DNA from: Erodium maritimum
Taxonomy: Eukaryota > Streptophyta > Magnoliopsida > Geraniales > Geraniaceae
Direction of reading: 5' to 3'
Assembly (NCBI GenBank): GCA_963921825.1
Contig: OY997594.1
Span: 30,176,956 to 30,240,955 of the forward strand
DNA length: 64,000 bases
The notes beneath the pieces were generated by a model that searched no databases, was not told the origin of the DNA, and saw only the letters and a list, made by a program, of their open reading frames with translations. How positions within the stretch are numbered: position 1 is the first letter of the stretch; every line of letters begins with the position of its first letter. The translations under genes and the position numbers were made by a program. Below are positions 42,884 through 54,734 of the stretch, in pieces.

Positions 42884-45549
42884 TGTAAAAACCGCCCCTG
42901 GTCGATCCCGGTCGAACCGGTGAACTTCGACTAAGTTTGACTTTCGGCCGGAAAAGTCAACTGATGACTCAGGAAGTCATTCGGGACATTTTCGGGGCCC
43001 AAAAGGCTTAGCCGTCATCACGGTTAGCTTAGTTGGGCCATTTCCTTCAGTTTGACTGTAATTTTGTAACAGTCAACTTTTGGTCAAACTCGGACTTTTT
43101 ATCGACTTTTTCCGATTAAAATTGGACTGTTGGTTTTTATTAAAACAAAGTGGATCCCACAATGCCACATGACATTAGAGGCTTGGATGAGAAGAAAATG
43201 AGTTGAAATGACCTTTTGACCCTCCTTAAAGCCTTTAAGTGGATAAAACTTGAAAGAGGCTTTTGGTCATTTAGCTTTTAGGTCATTTAAGGCAATTGTT
43301 GGAGACAATTCAGCCATTCTACTTTTTGTTGCAGCTGAGTTTTGGTAGAGGGAGAGAAAGGGAGAAGATCTTGGCTTGAGCAAGAAGAAAGAGAGCAAAG
43401 GGAGGATTTTTGGCTCATCTTTTCACCATTCCTCCTCCTAGAGCTTGCTAGCTTCATCTCCTACACATCCTAAAGGTATGGATGCTCTTAAATTCTCTTT
43501 TCATCCACTTTCTAGTTTGGGTTTTTGTGGGGTTTGGCTTGAAGTTGAAGAACTAGCTATTTTGTTTGTTGTTGGAGAAGAATTAGTGAAGCTAGGTTGG
43601 TTGGTTGAAGTTTTGATGAACCTATTGAGGGTGCTTATGATTGGAGACTTTTGATGATTATTTTGGAGTTGTTTGGAGCTGGAAATGGAGTTTTTGGGGT
43701 GATTTTCGTGGAATCTGAGCTGGGGAAGAAGGGGGAAGGCTCTGGTCATGTTTGGCATGGAACGTGACCCGGACCGGGCCAGGTGCCGGCACAGCAGGCC
43801 GCACGGAACGGGCCAGGTACCAGCACGGTGTACGGCGCGGAACGGGCGTGAGTCCGGCACGGAACCTCACACGGTACGTGTCAGACTCTGGGCCGGTGCG
43901 TCGCACGGTCCGTGCTGGTTTCCGGGCCGGTCTGCGATACGGTCTGTGCCAGGTTCCGGCACGGCCTGCGATACGGTCCGGTCCTCATTCCGGATCAGAT
44001 TTCCAGAACCAAAACCCTTCCTGTTGAGTCCATTTCGATTCCTAGATCATTCCTTCAACTTTGTTTCTATTACTTGGGGACTATTCTGTATTTTTGGTTG
44101 AGGAGCACTCCGTTGGGTTACTAATTTTGGTATTATTGTGGTCCAAGACCGTGAGACTGAGCTCGAAAGGAGGGAAGGCCTTGGAACCGAACTAAAGGGA
44201 CGAAGACCACTCCGGGACCCGTGTGAAGAATGGAGGAGAGGCTAATCGAACTTTACAGCAGAGTATTTTTAGAGGAAGACCACAAGGTAGGGAAAGTCCT
44301 AACTCCTCGTGTATTTCAATACTAGTATGCCTATTAGGTTAATAAAATCGGAAAGGTCCTAGAATTGCATATAGGACGCGAATAACTAGAATAAATGTCT
44401 TTCAATTACTAGTAACCGGACGTGTCTAGTAAGCATGCTTAGGATGTGAATCACTAGTGTAACTCGCTTTCAATACTTGAGAATTGTTTTACTGGTAGAG
44501 AGGTCGTGATGAGCCCTCGGATTAGTTGTGTTAGCTTCACATGCTTGGTTGCCTAGTTTGGATAAGTTAAGAGTCTAATACAAGTAGATGATTTAAATGT
44601 CAACTATGAATGCTTTAATGTTTATGTGATCGAATACTTGGATGAATGATTATATGAATGTTGAGTGTAATTGTTTGTGCTAAATGGGACATGATCGGGT
44701 GAGTGATAGGCCGATGGAGTGCGATTGGTAAGTAATTGGTAAGTGTAAAACTACATTGATTCTTGTAGTGTGTTGTGATAGAATTGTGATTCGTTAAGCG
44801 TTGGTTGCTCCTTGATTGTTTGAGTGTGTTACCCACTTGTGAGTCTTTAAGTTGATTTCTATATCGGTATGGCACCCATGTTGCGGGTGGGGTAGTGCAT
44901 GTAAGGTACCCACACCAAAGGGAATGCTGGTGTGGGGTAGTACCTAAGCCGATGACTTGGTATCTGATATGGTACCTACACCGAAGGAAGTGCCGGTGTG
45001 GGGTAGTATCATAGCCGGTGGATTGGACCCTGCGGGGCATTGATTGTTGGACCCTGCGGGGCATTGGTTATTGGATGGTTTACCCTGCGGGGGATGGTTA
45101 TTGGTTGATTCACCCAAGTGTATGCGTCCTGCGGGAGCAATACCTTGGTTCCCTATGACATATGGCCATTTGGTAAAGTTGGTTTCTCGTCTTATTAAGA
45201 TTTGAATAAAATTGTAAACTCCTGTGGTTTAAACTGAAAGGTCGCCTTGGTTATGCATTTTCCCTACTGAGCGTAAGCTCACCCCTCCTGTCTTTGTGGT
45301 GTTTCAGGTGTTGAGCAGGAGCAGTACTAGCCGGACTCTCGGAGCTTGGGAGCTGTTGAGGGTTTAGCTAGTTTTAGAGGCGTGTACCCTTTTTATGTTG
45401 GATTTTGTACTTTACTGACTGAGCTGTGACTCTTTACATTTTGAAGGCTTTATATCATTTGGAACTTTATTTAGTTTTATGCTTCTTGTTTTACTGTAAA
45501 TCTTTAGCCACGTCTCGAGTCCGGTCAAAACCGGATTTGGGGCGTGACA
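42884..45549 (+). repeat. Solo long LTR (2666 bp) with 5-bp TSD CATAT
   Basis: It starts TGTAAAAACCGCCCCTGG, ends TTTGGGGCGTGACA, and is flanked by CATAT (42879-42883 and 45550-45554). It belongs to the same superfamily as the other long LTRs by its ends and layout but is strongly diverged. It contains a GC-rich degenerate repeat (43745-43995, GGCACGG/ACGGTCCG-like), two copies of a GGTACC..GGTGTGGGGTAGTA unit (44905-45010) and GACCCTGCGGGGCATTG repeats (45026-45090). Donor-like AAGGTATGG at 43473 and acceptor-like TTTCAGGTG at 45302. No internal region or second LTR, so it formed by LTR-LTR recombination. Confidence 0.9.
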
Positions 45550-45554
45550 CATAT

Positions 45555-46040
45555 GCGCTAGCTGAAACACGCGACACTTACCTTACTATCACGCGTTTTC
45601 GCCAACGATTCTCAACCTTCAGTCTACCGACGTTTTCGTTGTTTCAGTCGACGTTTATAATCCGCCGATACGTTTTAGCCTTCAATCCGCCAACCACTAC
45701 AAATACCATAAGGAGTACTTAACATTCCATCAAAAAATGAAAAATAGGACTTGATGTTACAATGACATATCTAAAAATGGAAACTAATACGTAAATACGA
45801 AGTAGGGTAGGCATAGAACAATAAGCAATCCCTTATAGTTTGCCAACTACACCTTATCACATTAAAAGAACCATTTGGTGTGCAACACTTAGGAATCAAT
45901 AAACAAAACAGACCATAACGTGCCCTATCATTCATCACCATAATAACAGTACTATAATACAAGAATCCCCAAAACACACTCCTCTGCTTCCCCTGTTCTC
46001 TTCACTCCCATCTCCACCGACAACAACAACAAGAACGACA
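45555..46040 (+). other. Promoter region and 5' leader of the LEA_2-type gene
   Basis: About 490 bp between the solo LTR and the ATG. A TATAATA box sits at 45953-45959, 82 bp before the ATG; the leader ends in an ACAACAACAAC tract, common in plant 5'UTRs. No other gene is seen. Confidence 0.45.
45953..45959 (+). promoter_or_regulatory. Possible TATA box of the LEA_2-type gene
   Basis: TATAATA 82 bp upstream of the start codon; the spacing allows a leader of about 50 nt. Supported by motif and position only. Confidence 0.4.
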
Positions 46041-47101
46041 ATGTCGTCGGCGGGCAAAACTGACTCAGATGCGACGAGCCAGGCTCAGTCGTCCCCGAAC
46101 CGGGCTGTGTACTACATCCAGAGCCCATCCCGGGACTCCCACGACGGCGAGAAGACCACCAACTCGTTCCAGTCGACCCCCGTCATCAGCCCAATGGGCT
46201 CGCCGCCGCATTCGCACTCCAACTCCTCCTCCACCCGCTTCTCCGGCTCCCTCAAGGCCAAAATGGACCGGAAAAGCCGCACCAAGCCCTTCGACGCCAT
46301 CGAGGAGGAGGGCCTCCTCCACGGCGCCGCCACCCCCCACGGCCGCCGCCGCTGCTATATCCTCGCTTTCGTCCTCGGGTTCTTCGTCCTCTTCTCTTCC
46401 TTCTCCTTGATTCTCTGGGGCGCTAGTCGATCCCAGAAGCCGTCCATCTCTATGAAGGTATGTGAAACCGATTGATCTCCTCTCAAGTTCAAGTTTTGAT
46501 GATATGGGTCTTGATTTTAGGTTGTTTTGTGAATTGGGTACAGTCGATTTCGTTCGACCAGTTCGTGATCCAAGCTGGAGCCGATGCGTCCGGAGTGGCG
46601 ACGGAGCTGGTGTCCATGAACTCCACGGTTAAGCTGAGTTTTAGCAACAGTGGCACATTTTTCGGACTGCATGTGACATCAACGCCCCTAGAACTCTCCT
46701 TCTCTCAGCTAAGACTTGGAAGTGGAACAGTATGATTTATACATTGACTATCTTTTCATGAATCCGTCATCAATGTCGGTGAATGAAATTGGAGAAATGG
46801 TTTTTTTGGTTTGCAGATGAACAAGTTTTATCAATCGAGAAAAAGCAAGAGGTCAGTGAGAGTGGCAGTGAAAGGGAGCAAGATACCATTGTATGGAGGA
46901 GGAGAAAGCTTGAGCAGCGTGAATGGACAGCCAATAGGAGCAGTGCCGTTGACACTGAATTTTACGGTGAGGTCTAGGGCTTATGTGCTGGGGAGATTGG
47001 TCAAGCCCAAGTTCTACAAGACGGTCGAGTGCTTAGTGGTGATGGACCCCAAGAAGATGAATGTGGCTGTTTCCCTCAAGAATAAGTGCAATTACCAGTG
47101 A
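46041..47101 (+). CDS. LEA_2-type (NDR1/HIN1-like) single-pass membrane protein, 295 aa, 3 exons
   Basis: Exons 46041-46457, 46544-46729 and 46817-47101, both introns phase 0 with GT-AG ends. The 295-aa protein has a cytosolic N-terminus with the family hallmark YYIQSPSRDSHDGEK (residues 24-38), Ser/Pro-rich linkers, a basic stretch GRRRC, one membrane helix at about 105-127, and a C-terminal LEA_2 fold (about 140-290; VSMNSTVKLSFSNSGTFFG and SRAYVLGRLVKPKFY). Relatives are annotated as late embryogenesis abundant hydroxyproline-rich glycoproteins; the function of this subgroup is not established, though related NHL proteins act at the plasma membrane in stress and defence. The start is the first ATG after the leader. 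Retroposon C lies 228 bp after the stop. Confidence 0.92.
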
Positions 47102-47311
47102 ATTTTATGATAATCAGATTGACTTTGAATTGATTAATCTGATATGGGTAAAGTTGGTGTTGTTTTTTATTAAGTGGAAAGAGCCAAGAATGCTGATTTT
47201 TGGGCTGCCCGAGATGCGGGAAATTGCTACAAGTATTGGAAGAATAGTTGAGATCAGTCGGTGCATTTAATATTTTTGTCATTTCCTTTGGATTTTGTAT
47301 TTGTATACCAG

Positions 47312-47328
47312 AAAATGACAATCAACCT
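47312..47328. repeat. Left 17-bp TSD of retroposon C
   Basis: AAAATGACAATCAACCT, identical to 48566-48582. Confidence 0.9.
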
Positions 47329-48565
47329 TCTTCTTTTTTTTGAACAAAAAGATTCATTAATAGATTGGCAAACCTTACCCATCGAACCAATATACTAAAC
47401 AACACAAACATTGTATTCGTCGGTCGTTTTTGGGAATTCGAGCGACAATTAACGAGATGAATAACTCTCAAAGCAAGACGGCGCAACGTATAGATAAACA
47501 ACTACCACCAGGTCGATAATCTTTATCAGCTCTCCAGAGAGATCTGTCGATAAAGAGTCCCGACTAGATACGCCACCACAAGCGGCAACCATCCTCACTA
47601 GAATCCGAGATTCCGGTAGAGGGGACCAAGAAAAACTAAAAGCATACAAACTAAATAACTAACAAAATAACCAAACAACAACGAGCATAATCTACTCATA
47701 ACCGACATCTGGAGGGTGGAGTTAAATCAGAGCGAGGGGCGGCGCCGACGGGTGCAGATATGATCCTCTTGGGACTGGTGCAAAGATCTAGCCAGGTAAA
47801 CACGATATGCAGGAGCACGGCAGAACAACTCGGACTGCGGTGTTCTGGCGGAAGCTGGGTGTAGATCTGATCATCTGGCCGGAAGAGCATGACAGAGAGG
47901 CTCGGCCGAAGAGAGTCTGGTGGTGTCGTCGGAAGATAAAGCCCGAGGTGGGGGCCTTTCGGTTGTCCGTGGTCGCCGAGCAGGAGATGAACACAACTGG
48001 GGTCAGGCAGTGGTCAGCGGATATGACCGTCCTGGTGGCGGATTTGACCACCGTGGTGGCAGATCTGACCACTGTGGCGAGCAGATATGAGTGGCGGTGC
48101 GCAGCATGCCAGAGACGAGAGAACCACGGGGAGGCTGGCCGAAACAGATATGAGAGAGGACTCTGGTGGGGGGCAGGGGGGACGACCGGAGCTGCAGATC
48201 TGGGCGGCGGAGCTTGAAACTCCGGCCAAAACTCGCCGCAGTTCAAAAAGGCTGGTGGCATGCCAGCAGCGACTACGAAAGCGCCACGTTGACGAGGAGG
48301 CCGATAGGGACAAATATGAGGGAGAACTCTGGCTAAATGAGTGGGTGGAGCAACAGATCTGGTTTGCTCGCAGTTGCTCAAATCAACCAGAAAATGAGGA
48401 AGCTCGACAAGATAGACAAGATAGAAAAGTAAATAAACATAAAACTGTGAAGAAAGAGACAAACAACCGCCGGAGACACTCATGGCTAAAGCCAATGGCC
48501 ACCGACGGCTGTGAGACTTGTACTGGCTGGGTAGAGTTTGTTCAAAGAGAGAGAGGATAACGTGT
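47329..48565 (-). mobile_element. Retroposon C: 1.24-kb poly(A) element without reverse transcriptase
   Basis: Framed by exact 17-bp duplications (47312-47328 and 48566-48582). The left end is a T run after CTTC, i.e. a minus-strand poly(A) tail preceded by AATGAATCTTTTTGTTC, a typical plant LINE 3' end. The 5' half is GC-rich with several direct repeats (GTGGCGGATTTGACC / GTGGCAGATCTGACC near 48033-48070). A 263-codon minus-strand frame (48579-47788) starts upstream of the 5' end, is Ser/Pro-rich and shows no known domain. No endonuclease or reverse transcriptase. It lies in the 3' flank of the LEA_2-type gene in opposite orientation and may supply antisense transcripts or a polyadenylation site. 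Confidence 0.85.
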
Positions 48566-48582
48566 AAAATGACAATCAACCT
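48566..48582. repeat. Right 17-bp TSD of retroposon C
   Basis: Exact copy of 47312-47328. Confidence 0.9.
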
Positions 48583-48683
48583 GCTTATAAATTTGGTGGG
48601 TGACTGTATTAGAACTTAAGCCTATACAATATGTGGCAAAATCAATTTTTTTGTTTATCTATTAATTGTTTTCCATCAAGGTT

Positions 48684-51600
48684 TTTTTTAAACGAGTAAA
48701 GTAGGGATTTGCATTATTGCGAAATGTAGACAATACAATGTCGGGCGTAAAAGTCTTGGGTTCCAGGATATTGTTCGTGTAATAACCACTCCCGGTCCAT
48801 CATATTTAAAATTTTAAGCAAACACTTAATTAAACCTAAGATTGACCCCGAGGGTCATACCGGAGTTAAGTTGACCCCGTTATCGACCAAAGTGAGTTCC
48901 GGGGGACTCAGGGCAACTTTCTGACCAATTTGGGAAATGTTGACTTTTCGCTGGAAAAGTCAACCGAGCGACGTTTTGGTCCATTCGAGGACCGTTTTGG
49001 ATCCAAAAAGCTTAGCCATCGTCGCAGCGGTCTTAGTTGAGCCGTTTCCTTGTAGCCCGTGAAGTTTCGTAATTTCTTGGAAAAAGTGCCCGTGAAGTTT
49101 CGTAATTTCTTGGAAAAAGGTGTGGGACTCACTTTGCCACATGTCACCAATGTGGTGGTGTTAGGTAACATTGAACAAAGCAAAACGAAGAATGTGTAGT
49201 AGTTGTAATTAAGAGAGTTAGTTTTGATTTTTTTTAAACAAAAAACAAAAGGAATGGCAAATGGAGGTCTTGGCCAACACTTCACAATTAGAAAAAAAAT
49301 AGACTTTTAGAGAGAGAAAGGAAGAGAGAAGGAGGAGAGAAAAAGAGAAGAGGCTTGGGGAATTTGTGACGTTTCTCGTTCATCAAGCCGTTGGATCGTC
49401 TCAATGATAGAAGATTCAAGCTCACACCGTCATTCTCTACGTTGAGCACCTAACCGATTTTCATTTTGGTACATTTTAAATTTAGGTTTTGAGTTTAAAC
49501 GGTTTGATTATGGTTGAGTTTTGGTTAGAATTGGTTTAAAGATGAATGGTTGAGGTTTGGGGTTCGTTAGGAACGTTTTGGGGCAAAAAGGGAATTTTGC
49601 CAAGCTTGGCCGGGTGGGGCCCACGTGCTCGGGTGATCGGGTTTTGTGTTCGAGTGGTTTAGAACGTTCCCCGGATCATTTATCCACAACAGAATTGAAA
49701 TTTGGAACTAAATTGGAAAAGTTGTAATTATCGGGTTTAGAAAATTTAAACGTTAATTAATTGACTCGGAAGTCGGAATTCGATTCCGTCAAGTTCCTAG
49801 GAACCTTTGAATTATTCTAAGACCGTAGAAACAAAAACGGGAATTTTCGGAGCCCCGGAAGGGCGTTTTCAAAACCCGGGCAGATTCGCCATGTCGGGCG
49901 AATCGGGCCTTTCCGGGTCCAATATCGACAATGTCGAGTAATTGGGGATTTTGGGAGTGATCGACATTGTCGAGGTTACTTTAGGGCGTCAGGTTTATTA
50001 AAATTCAGCATTATTCTAGCAAGCTTAAAAGCGTTTACAATTGTGTTCTTTTAGATCGTGCTGCAGACCGAGGCAAAGGAAAGCTAGGCGAGTGACGGAG
50101 ATCACGCCGGGGATTATTTGGGCACTTTTGGAGAACACGCACGAGGTAGGGAAAAGTAGCCGGATCTCGGCCTGACTAGGGAAAGTTAACAGTAGAAATG
50201 CATGTGACACTTGGGTGTCGTGGGTTAAGTAGGTTATCGAATATTAGAAATGCATGTGACACTTGGGGTGTCGTGGGTTGAGTAGGTTATCGAAGATTGG
50301 AAATGCATGTGACACTTAGTAGTGTCGTAGGAGCAGAGAACTTATCGATATTAGAATTACTGGAGGCATATGACCATGCCCGGAGGTTGATTGTGAACTT
50401 ATCGATATTAGAAGTACTGGAGGCATATGACCATGCCCGGAGGTTGATTGTGAAACTGTCGACATTAGGACTGTTGGAGGCATTGGTTATGCCGGAGGTT
50501 GATTGTGTATTTTGTGTCTTGGGCGGCCATGAGAGCCCCTGTTTTACTGTTGTGTCTTGGGTGGCCATGAGAGCCCGTGTTTTACTGTTGGTGTCTTGGG
50601 TGGCCATGAGTGCCCGTGGGGTTGTTGAACCCGTGTCTTTACTTTTAGTGTGTCTTAGGTGGCCATGAGTGCCCGTGGGGTTGTTGAGCCCGTGAGTTAC
50701 TGTTTGGTGTGTCTTGGGAGGCCATGAGTGCCCGTGGGGTTGTTGAGCCCGTGAGTTACTGTTTGGTGTGTCTTGGGTGGCCATGAGTACCCGTGGGGTT
50801 GTTGAGCCCGTGAGTTACTGGTTGGTGTGTCTTGGGAGGCCGTGAGTGCCCGTGGGGTTGTTGAGCCCGTGAGTTATGGTTGGTGTGTCTTGGGAGGCCG
50901 TGAGTGCCCGTGGGGTTGTTGAGTCCGTGTTTTTACTGTTGGTGTCTTGGGTGGCCATGAGTGCATGTGGAGTGTTGAACCTGTGTTGTTGCTGTTTGTT
51001 GAACTTTGCTTGTGATTGTGATTGTGTTTGCCCGAGGTTAGTTACCCGACTGTGTGTCGGGAAGTGGTGTGGAATTTGGCTGGCCTGACCGAGTTCGAGT
51101 CTCGGGAGGTTGCGAGCATCCTTTGGCTGGCCTGACCGAGTTCGAGTCTCGGGAGGTTGCGAGCGTTCTTTGGCTAGTCTGACCGAGTTCGAGTCTCGGA
51201 AGGTTGTGAGCATTTGTAGGCGATGAGAGGGCAGCTCCCCTTCCGACTAGCTATCGGAAAAGCAGCGTTGTATATATCGCCAACAGGTCGACCGCCTGGA
51301 GCCTGACAGGGATCGGCAAAGCGAGTGGGGCAGGCTCGAGCCCAGCCGGTTAGCAACCGGCACTAAGCAGCTGACAGGAGTGCGATCCTTTATGATCTTG
51401 TTTGGTGTGCGATCCTTTGTGATCTTGGGTGTTGCGTGGTGGTCTGTTGTGTCTTTGGAGGAGGTCGTCGATCGTTGTGTCGGGTCTACATTACGAGTCC
51501 GAGTGTTGAGTCGGTTGAGGAAAATATCAGTGCGTGGGTGTCGGTCGGGTTACTTGAGTTTGGGGATAGTGATCCCCGGTGTTGAGTTGGTTGTTGGTGT

Positions 51601-52486
51601 TACCGGCATTGTCTGCTATCCGTGGTGGTGAGCGAACGCTCACCCCTAGCTGCTTTTCCTACAGGTACCGGTCGCAGGTTGGACTAGGTGAGCTTCTGAA
51701 GCTTGAAGAGCTAGGAGCGGGATTCTGGGTTTATTTTGAGTCTAGCGACGAATACATTGCATTTTTTCCATTGTTAGGACGTTTTTGAGTTGTAAATATT
51801 ATTTTGATTAATTAAATGGCGATTTTAAAGTGTTGATTCAAAACAGGTTTCAAATGTTTTATGATTTTAAACGTTCGCGTCCCGAGTTCGGTTTACTGAA
51901 ATTGGGGCGTGACAGTCCGGCCCGACTGTAACCCGACCAGCTCCCATGGACCCGTACAAATAGTCTACTTTTGTGCGTAGACACGAACTCAGGAGATCCC
52001 CTTACCAACATTTCAAAATAACAAAACAGAAAAGAAAAATTCCAAACACCAAAACGATAATTACATCCCAAACTAAAGCATGAATAATAATAAAGCAGGT
52101 AAAAGTAGAGTGCTCCGAGACGTCTCAGCACTATCCGCCCCAGGTCTCGTCTTATCGTCTCACCCCTCGGATCCTACACCCACCGGTAGGGTTGCTCCAA
52201 GACCTTCTTCAGTCAGCTCGTATGCGTGTTCGGTTGATAAATCTTTGGCTTCTGTCAGTTTGTGTTCGATCCAACATCTCGACAGGTCCAAACCATGAAC
52301 ATGGCCATCAAAACCTCAAACACCAGTGCATAACAAATTAGGAGATGGATATATGGAAATAGTACCGCGTACCTGATTAGGGAACGGATTAGATGAGGCC
52401 GACGATCCGCGATCGGATTCCGAGCAGAAAACTAAAAAAAACCGTAAAGTTAGAGAAAAACCGTAGGGTTCGAGATCCACAAAATT
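48684..52486 (-). mobile_element. Retroposon D: about 0.66-kb poly(A) element split by a solo LTR
   Basis: TTTTCCATCAAGGTT occurs at 48669-48683 and at 52487-52501. Between them, after removing the solo LTR (48778-51914), about 0.66 kb remain: a minus-strand element whose 3' end is an A run (T run at 48684-48689) and whose 5' end is near 52486. It has no convincing ORF. The 5' part includes CAGGTACGCGG (near 52369, minus strand). TSD length and tail again indicate LINE-mediated retroposition. The T run next to the TSD makes its exact edge uncertain by a few bases. Confidence 0.75.
48778..51914 (+). repeat. Solo long LTR (3137 bp) nested in retroposon D
   Basis: Begins TGTAATAACCACTCCCGG and ends ATTGGGGCGTGACA. 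Flanks GTTCG (48773-48777) and GTCCG (51915-51919) are a TSD with one substitution. It shares the first 250 bp, GGATCGTCTCAA (49393-49404), the hairpin (51628-51643) and the acceptor-like TTTTCCTACAG ending 51664 with the LTR pair at 34778-40754, but the donor position has GTTGAG (49441). It has its own arrays: about seven 61-bp units (50560-50945, core CATGAGTGCCCGTGGGGTTG) and three 57-bp units (51068-51205, core CTGACCGAGTTCGAGTCTCG). Confidence 0.88.
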
Positions 52487-52589
52487 TTTTCCATCAAGGT
52501 TGAAAAGAGCGTAGAATCATTGTCCAGGAGATTCACTAGCACTAGCACATGCACATCCATCCAAATTACGATCTTTGTAAGTCCTATAT

Positions 52590-53580
52590 CTTTAATCTAA
52601 AATAAGGATTTATGAATGGCTCGGGCTTCTACCAACATTGGGATGTAAGACCTTCAAAAATCCCATTTTGTCCTTCTAACGCCGAATCATGCTCATCCCG
52701 ACAAATGACTCCCCCACCTGTTTGATTCGACTCCTGAAAAACCGCTACGTCCACATTGACTAAGACCCATCCTTTTGGGAGGAGCTTCCAAACTCGGTTT
52801 AGAGGGTCTCCCAATTCTTCCTCCTTTATCTTGGGCCTTGTTTTCCTCTGACCACGTGTTATAGTGAATTTTCGTTGTGCCCACCATATAATCCAGGGAT
52901 AAATCCATTCCAGAAAAAAAAAACCATTCATAGCTTTCCAAAGTTCCTACATACACATAACAATTTCAATTTTCTGGTGTTTGCATGGTAGTTTAAGAAT
53001 CGTAGTCCACCATTACCGAAAGTCCAAGGCCAAAAAGATAAGATACTAAAAATCTGTCTTTGCACAAAAATCCCTTGTAGAGTGGAAATGAAGTAAAAAG
53101 TGAGACACTGTTTCCGTACCTTCTTGACGTATTGGGAAAATAAGGGAGATTGGTACACAATGAGATCTGAGTGTTTGGCCATTTGGAGGGTACCTGATAA
53201 TGCTATTCAAATAAATACTTTCACCCTTAGAGGGGCTTAATCTCTCAAGTCTCCAACCCACTAGAACTACTTCCCACCGGGGGCTAAACTCCTTTCAATT
53301 ATTGGAGTTCTCGATGTCCATCTTTTGATAAATTGAGACCCTTAGTGTCCTTAAACTAATAAAAACCATCGTCCACCCGAGAGGTGGCGAGAGGAAATGC
53401 CAATATCTGGTTTCGCTCCCTGGACGAGAAGAGTCAATTAATTTCCCCATGATTCCATTGTCTACCCCTAGGTTCCATAAGTGAACTAACAAGCTGTTTT
53501 TCCAAAACAGTGGACATTTAATGAATCCATGAGTTATCAACTAACAGCTAAGGTGAGCCCATAATGTAATTCGAAGAGCC
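52590..53580 (-). pseudogene. LINE ORF2 3' remnant (zf-RVT and RNase H-like)
   Basis: Minus-strand reading gives LERLSPSKGESIYLNSI and GTETVSHFLLHFHSTRDFC (53261-53050), a zf-RVT pattern. A following frame (about 52931-52629) has GWVLVNVDVAVFQESNQTGG and GVICRDEHDS, the start of the RVT_3 RNase H-like domain. Frames are broken by at least three shifts. It is related in design to the remnant at 1-1141 but not a close copy. Confidence 0.65.
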
Positions 53581-53631
53581 CGATCCAACATCTTTCTTGG
53601 CTCCCTATGTTATCATCACATAAGTTGTTCT

Positions 53632-53659
53632 AACATACATATACGAATATATGTATGTT
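53632..53659. repeat. Short perfect hairpin in AT-rich DNA
   Basis: AACATACATATA and TATATGTATGTT are separated by four bases, a 12-bp stem. It is surrounded by spacer; function unknown. Confidence 0.6.
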
Positions 53660-53936
53660 AGTTTGAGAATACATAATATCTTGTTTTCAAGATTCAATAA
53701 GGAGTCTTATTTTTAATGGATTCCCAGATGTTGGTAGAACTTTAATGGATTAATAATATAGAGAGTTGAAATATATAAAACAAAAGAAAGTAAAATATAA
53801 AATATTTAAACAAAAGGAAGGGTTTTCATTACTAAGATAGGGGGGACAAAAGGGAAGCATACACAAAATGAAGCAAACGGGCCTAGAAGAAAGTCATCTT
53901 TTCCTAGGTCGTTCATGAAAGTTATGCTACCCTACT

Positions 53937-54245
53937 CTACCAAATCAATAACCCCCTGCAGCCCTTTGTAACTGCTTCCATCTTCCTCATCAGCATTGTG
54001 TTTGCAACTATCTCGTCTGATGTCATGTCCTCGTTGATGAGTTGGTTTGTCTGAGTCATTAGAAGATTGACATCCAATTGTGTCTCCAGCAACTTCACCT
54101 GTAATCTCATGTAGGTCATGAACTCCGTCTCATATTTTATGAGACACCTCTATTGTGCGTTCTTGGCCCCATCCTCCTCCACTACATCTTGGGGTGTCAT
54201 TGGAACTTCAGGGCTCTTGCGCTTCTTGCTGTTGTAAGGATCCAT
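53937..54245 (-). pseudogene. Small unknown gene, 103 codons with one in-frame stop
   Basis: Minus strand: ATG at 54245, KKRKSPEVP near the start (possible nuclear localisation), an in-frame TAG after 31 codons, then an uninterrupted frame to a stop at 53937 that is helix-rich (YMRLQVKLLETQLDVNLL). A TATATATA box lies about 80 bp upstream at 54323-54330 (minus strand), and the leader is CAA-rich. I do not recognise the family. Start, TATA box and long open remainder make it look like a recently inactivated small gene or a transposon accessory ORF; the stop could also be a sequencing error. Confidence 0.35.
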
Positions 54246-54734
54246 TGTCTATGCTTGGGAAAGAGTTTTTGGTAGTGTGTTGGATTAGTTGAGGTTGAGT
54301 TTTGTGCGGCTACAGAGGTGTGTATATATAGGAAAATATGGGGCATCGTGGGGTTTGTGGGTCCTTTAATTCTTTGTCACGACCTCTTGTCTGTCACGTT
54401 TGCGATCACTCATTGGTTGATAAAAAACTTTTGGGATACTCATGCGATTTGCGAAACGTGAATCGTATATTCTCATACTATTTTCCCCATATAAACTCTT
54501 CAATAAAAGCATTAATATATGCACAATTTTGTTTGATGAAATAAACATCCTAGTTTGCAAGTAAAGAAAATTAAACACAACTAGGGTTTGATGTTTGAGT
54601 ATATAACTATTTTAGACTGCAGATACAAGACACAAGAATTTAGTGAGAGCATACTAACGTAAGAGATAGACGTGAACACAATAGAGAAACAGATGCAGGA
54701 TACTGTTAATGTCGTTTGCAGATACAAACACCAA

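Noticed and set aside
43748..44101. 117-codon frame in GC-rich DNA
   Set aside because: It derives from degenerate GGCACGG-type repeats within the solo LTR at 42884-45549.
47788..48579. 263-codon minus-strand frame
   Set aside because: It begins upstream of the retroposon C 5' end, inside the TSD, and has no recognisable domain; Ser/Pro/Arg-rich composition follows from GC-rich DNA.
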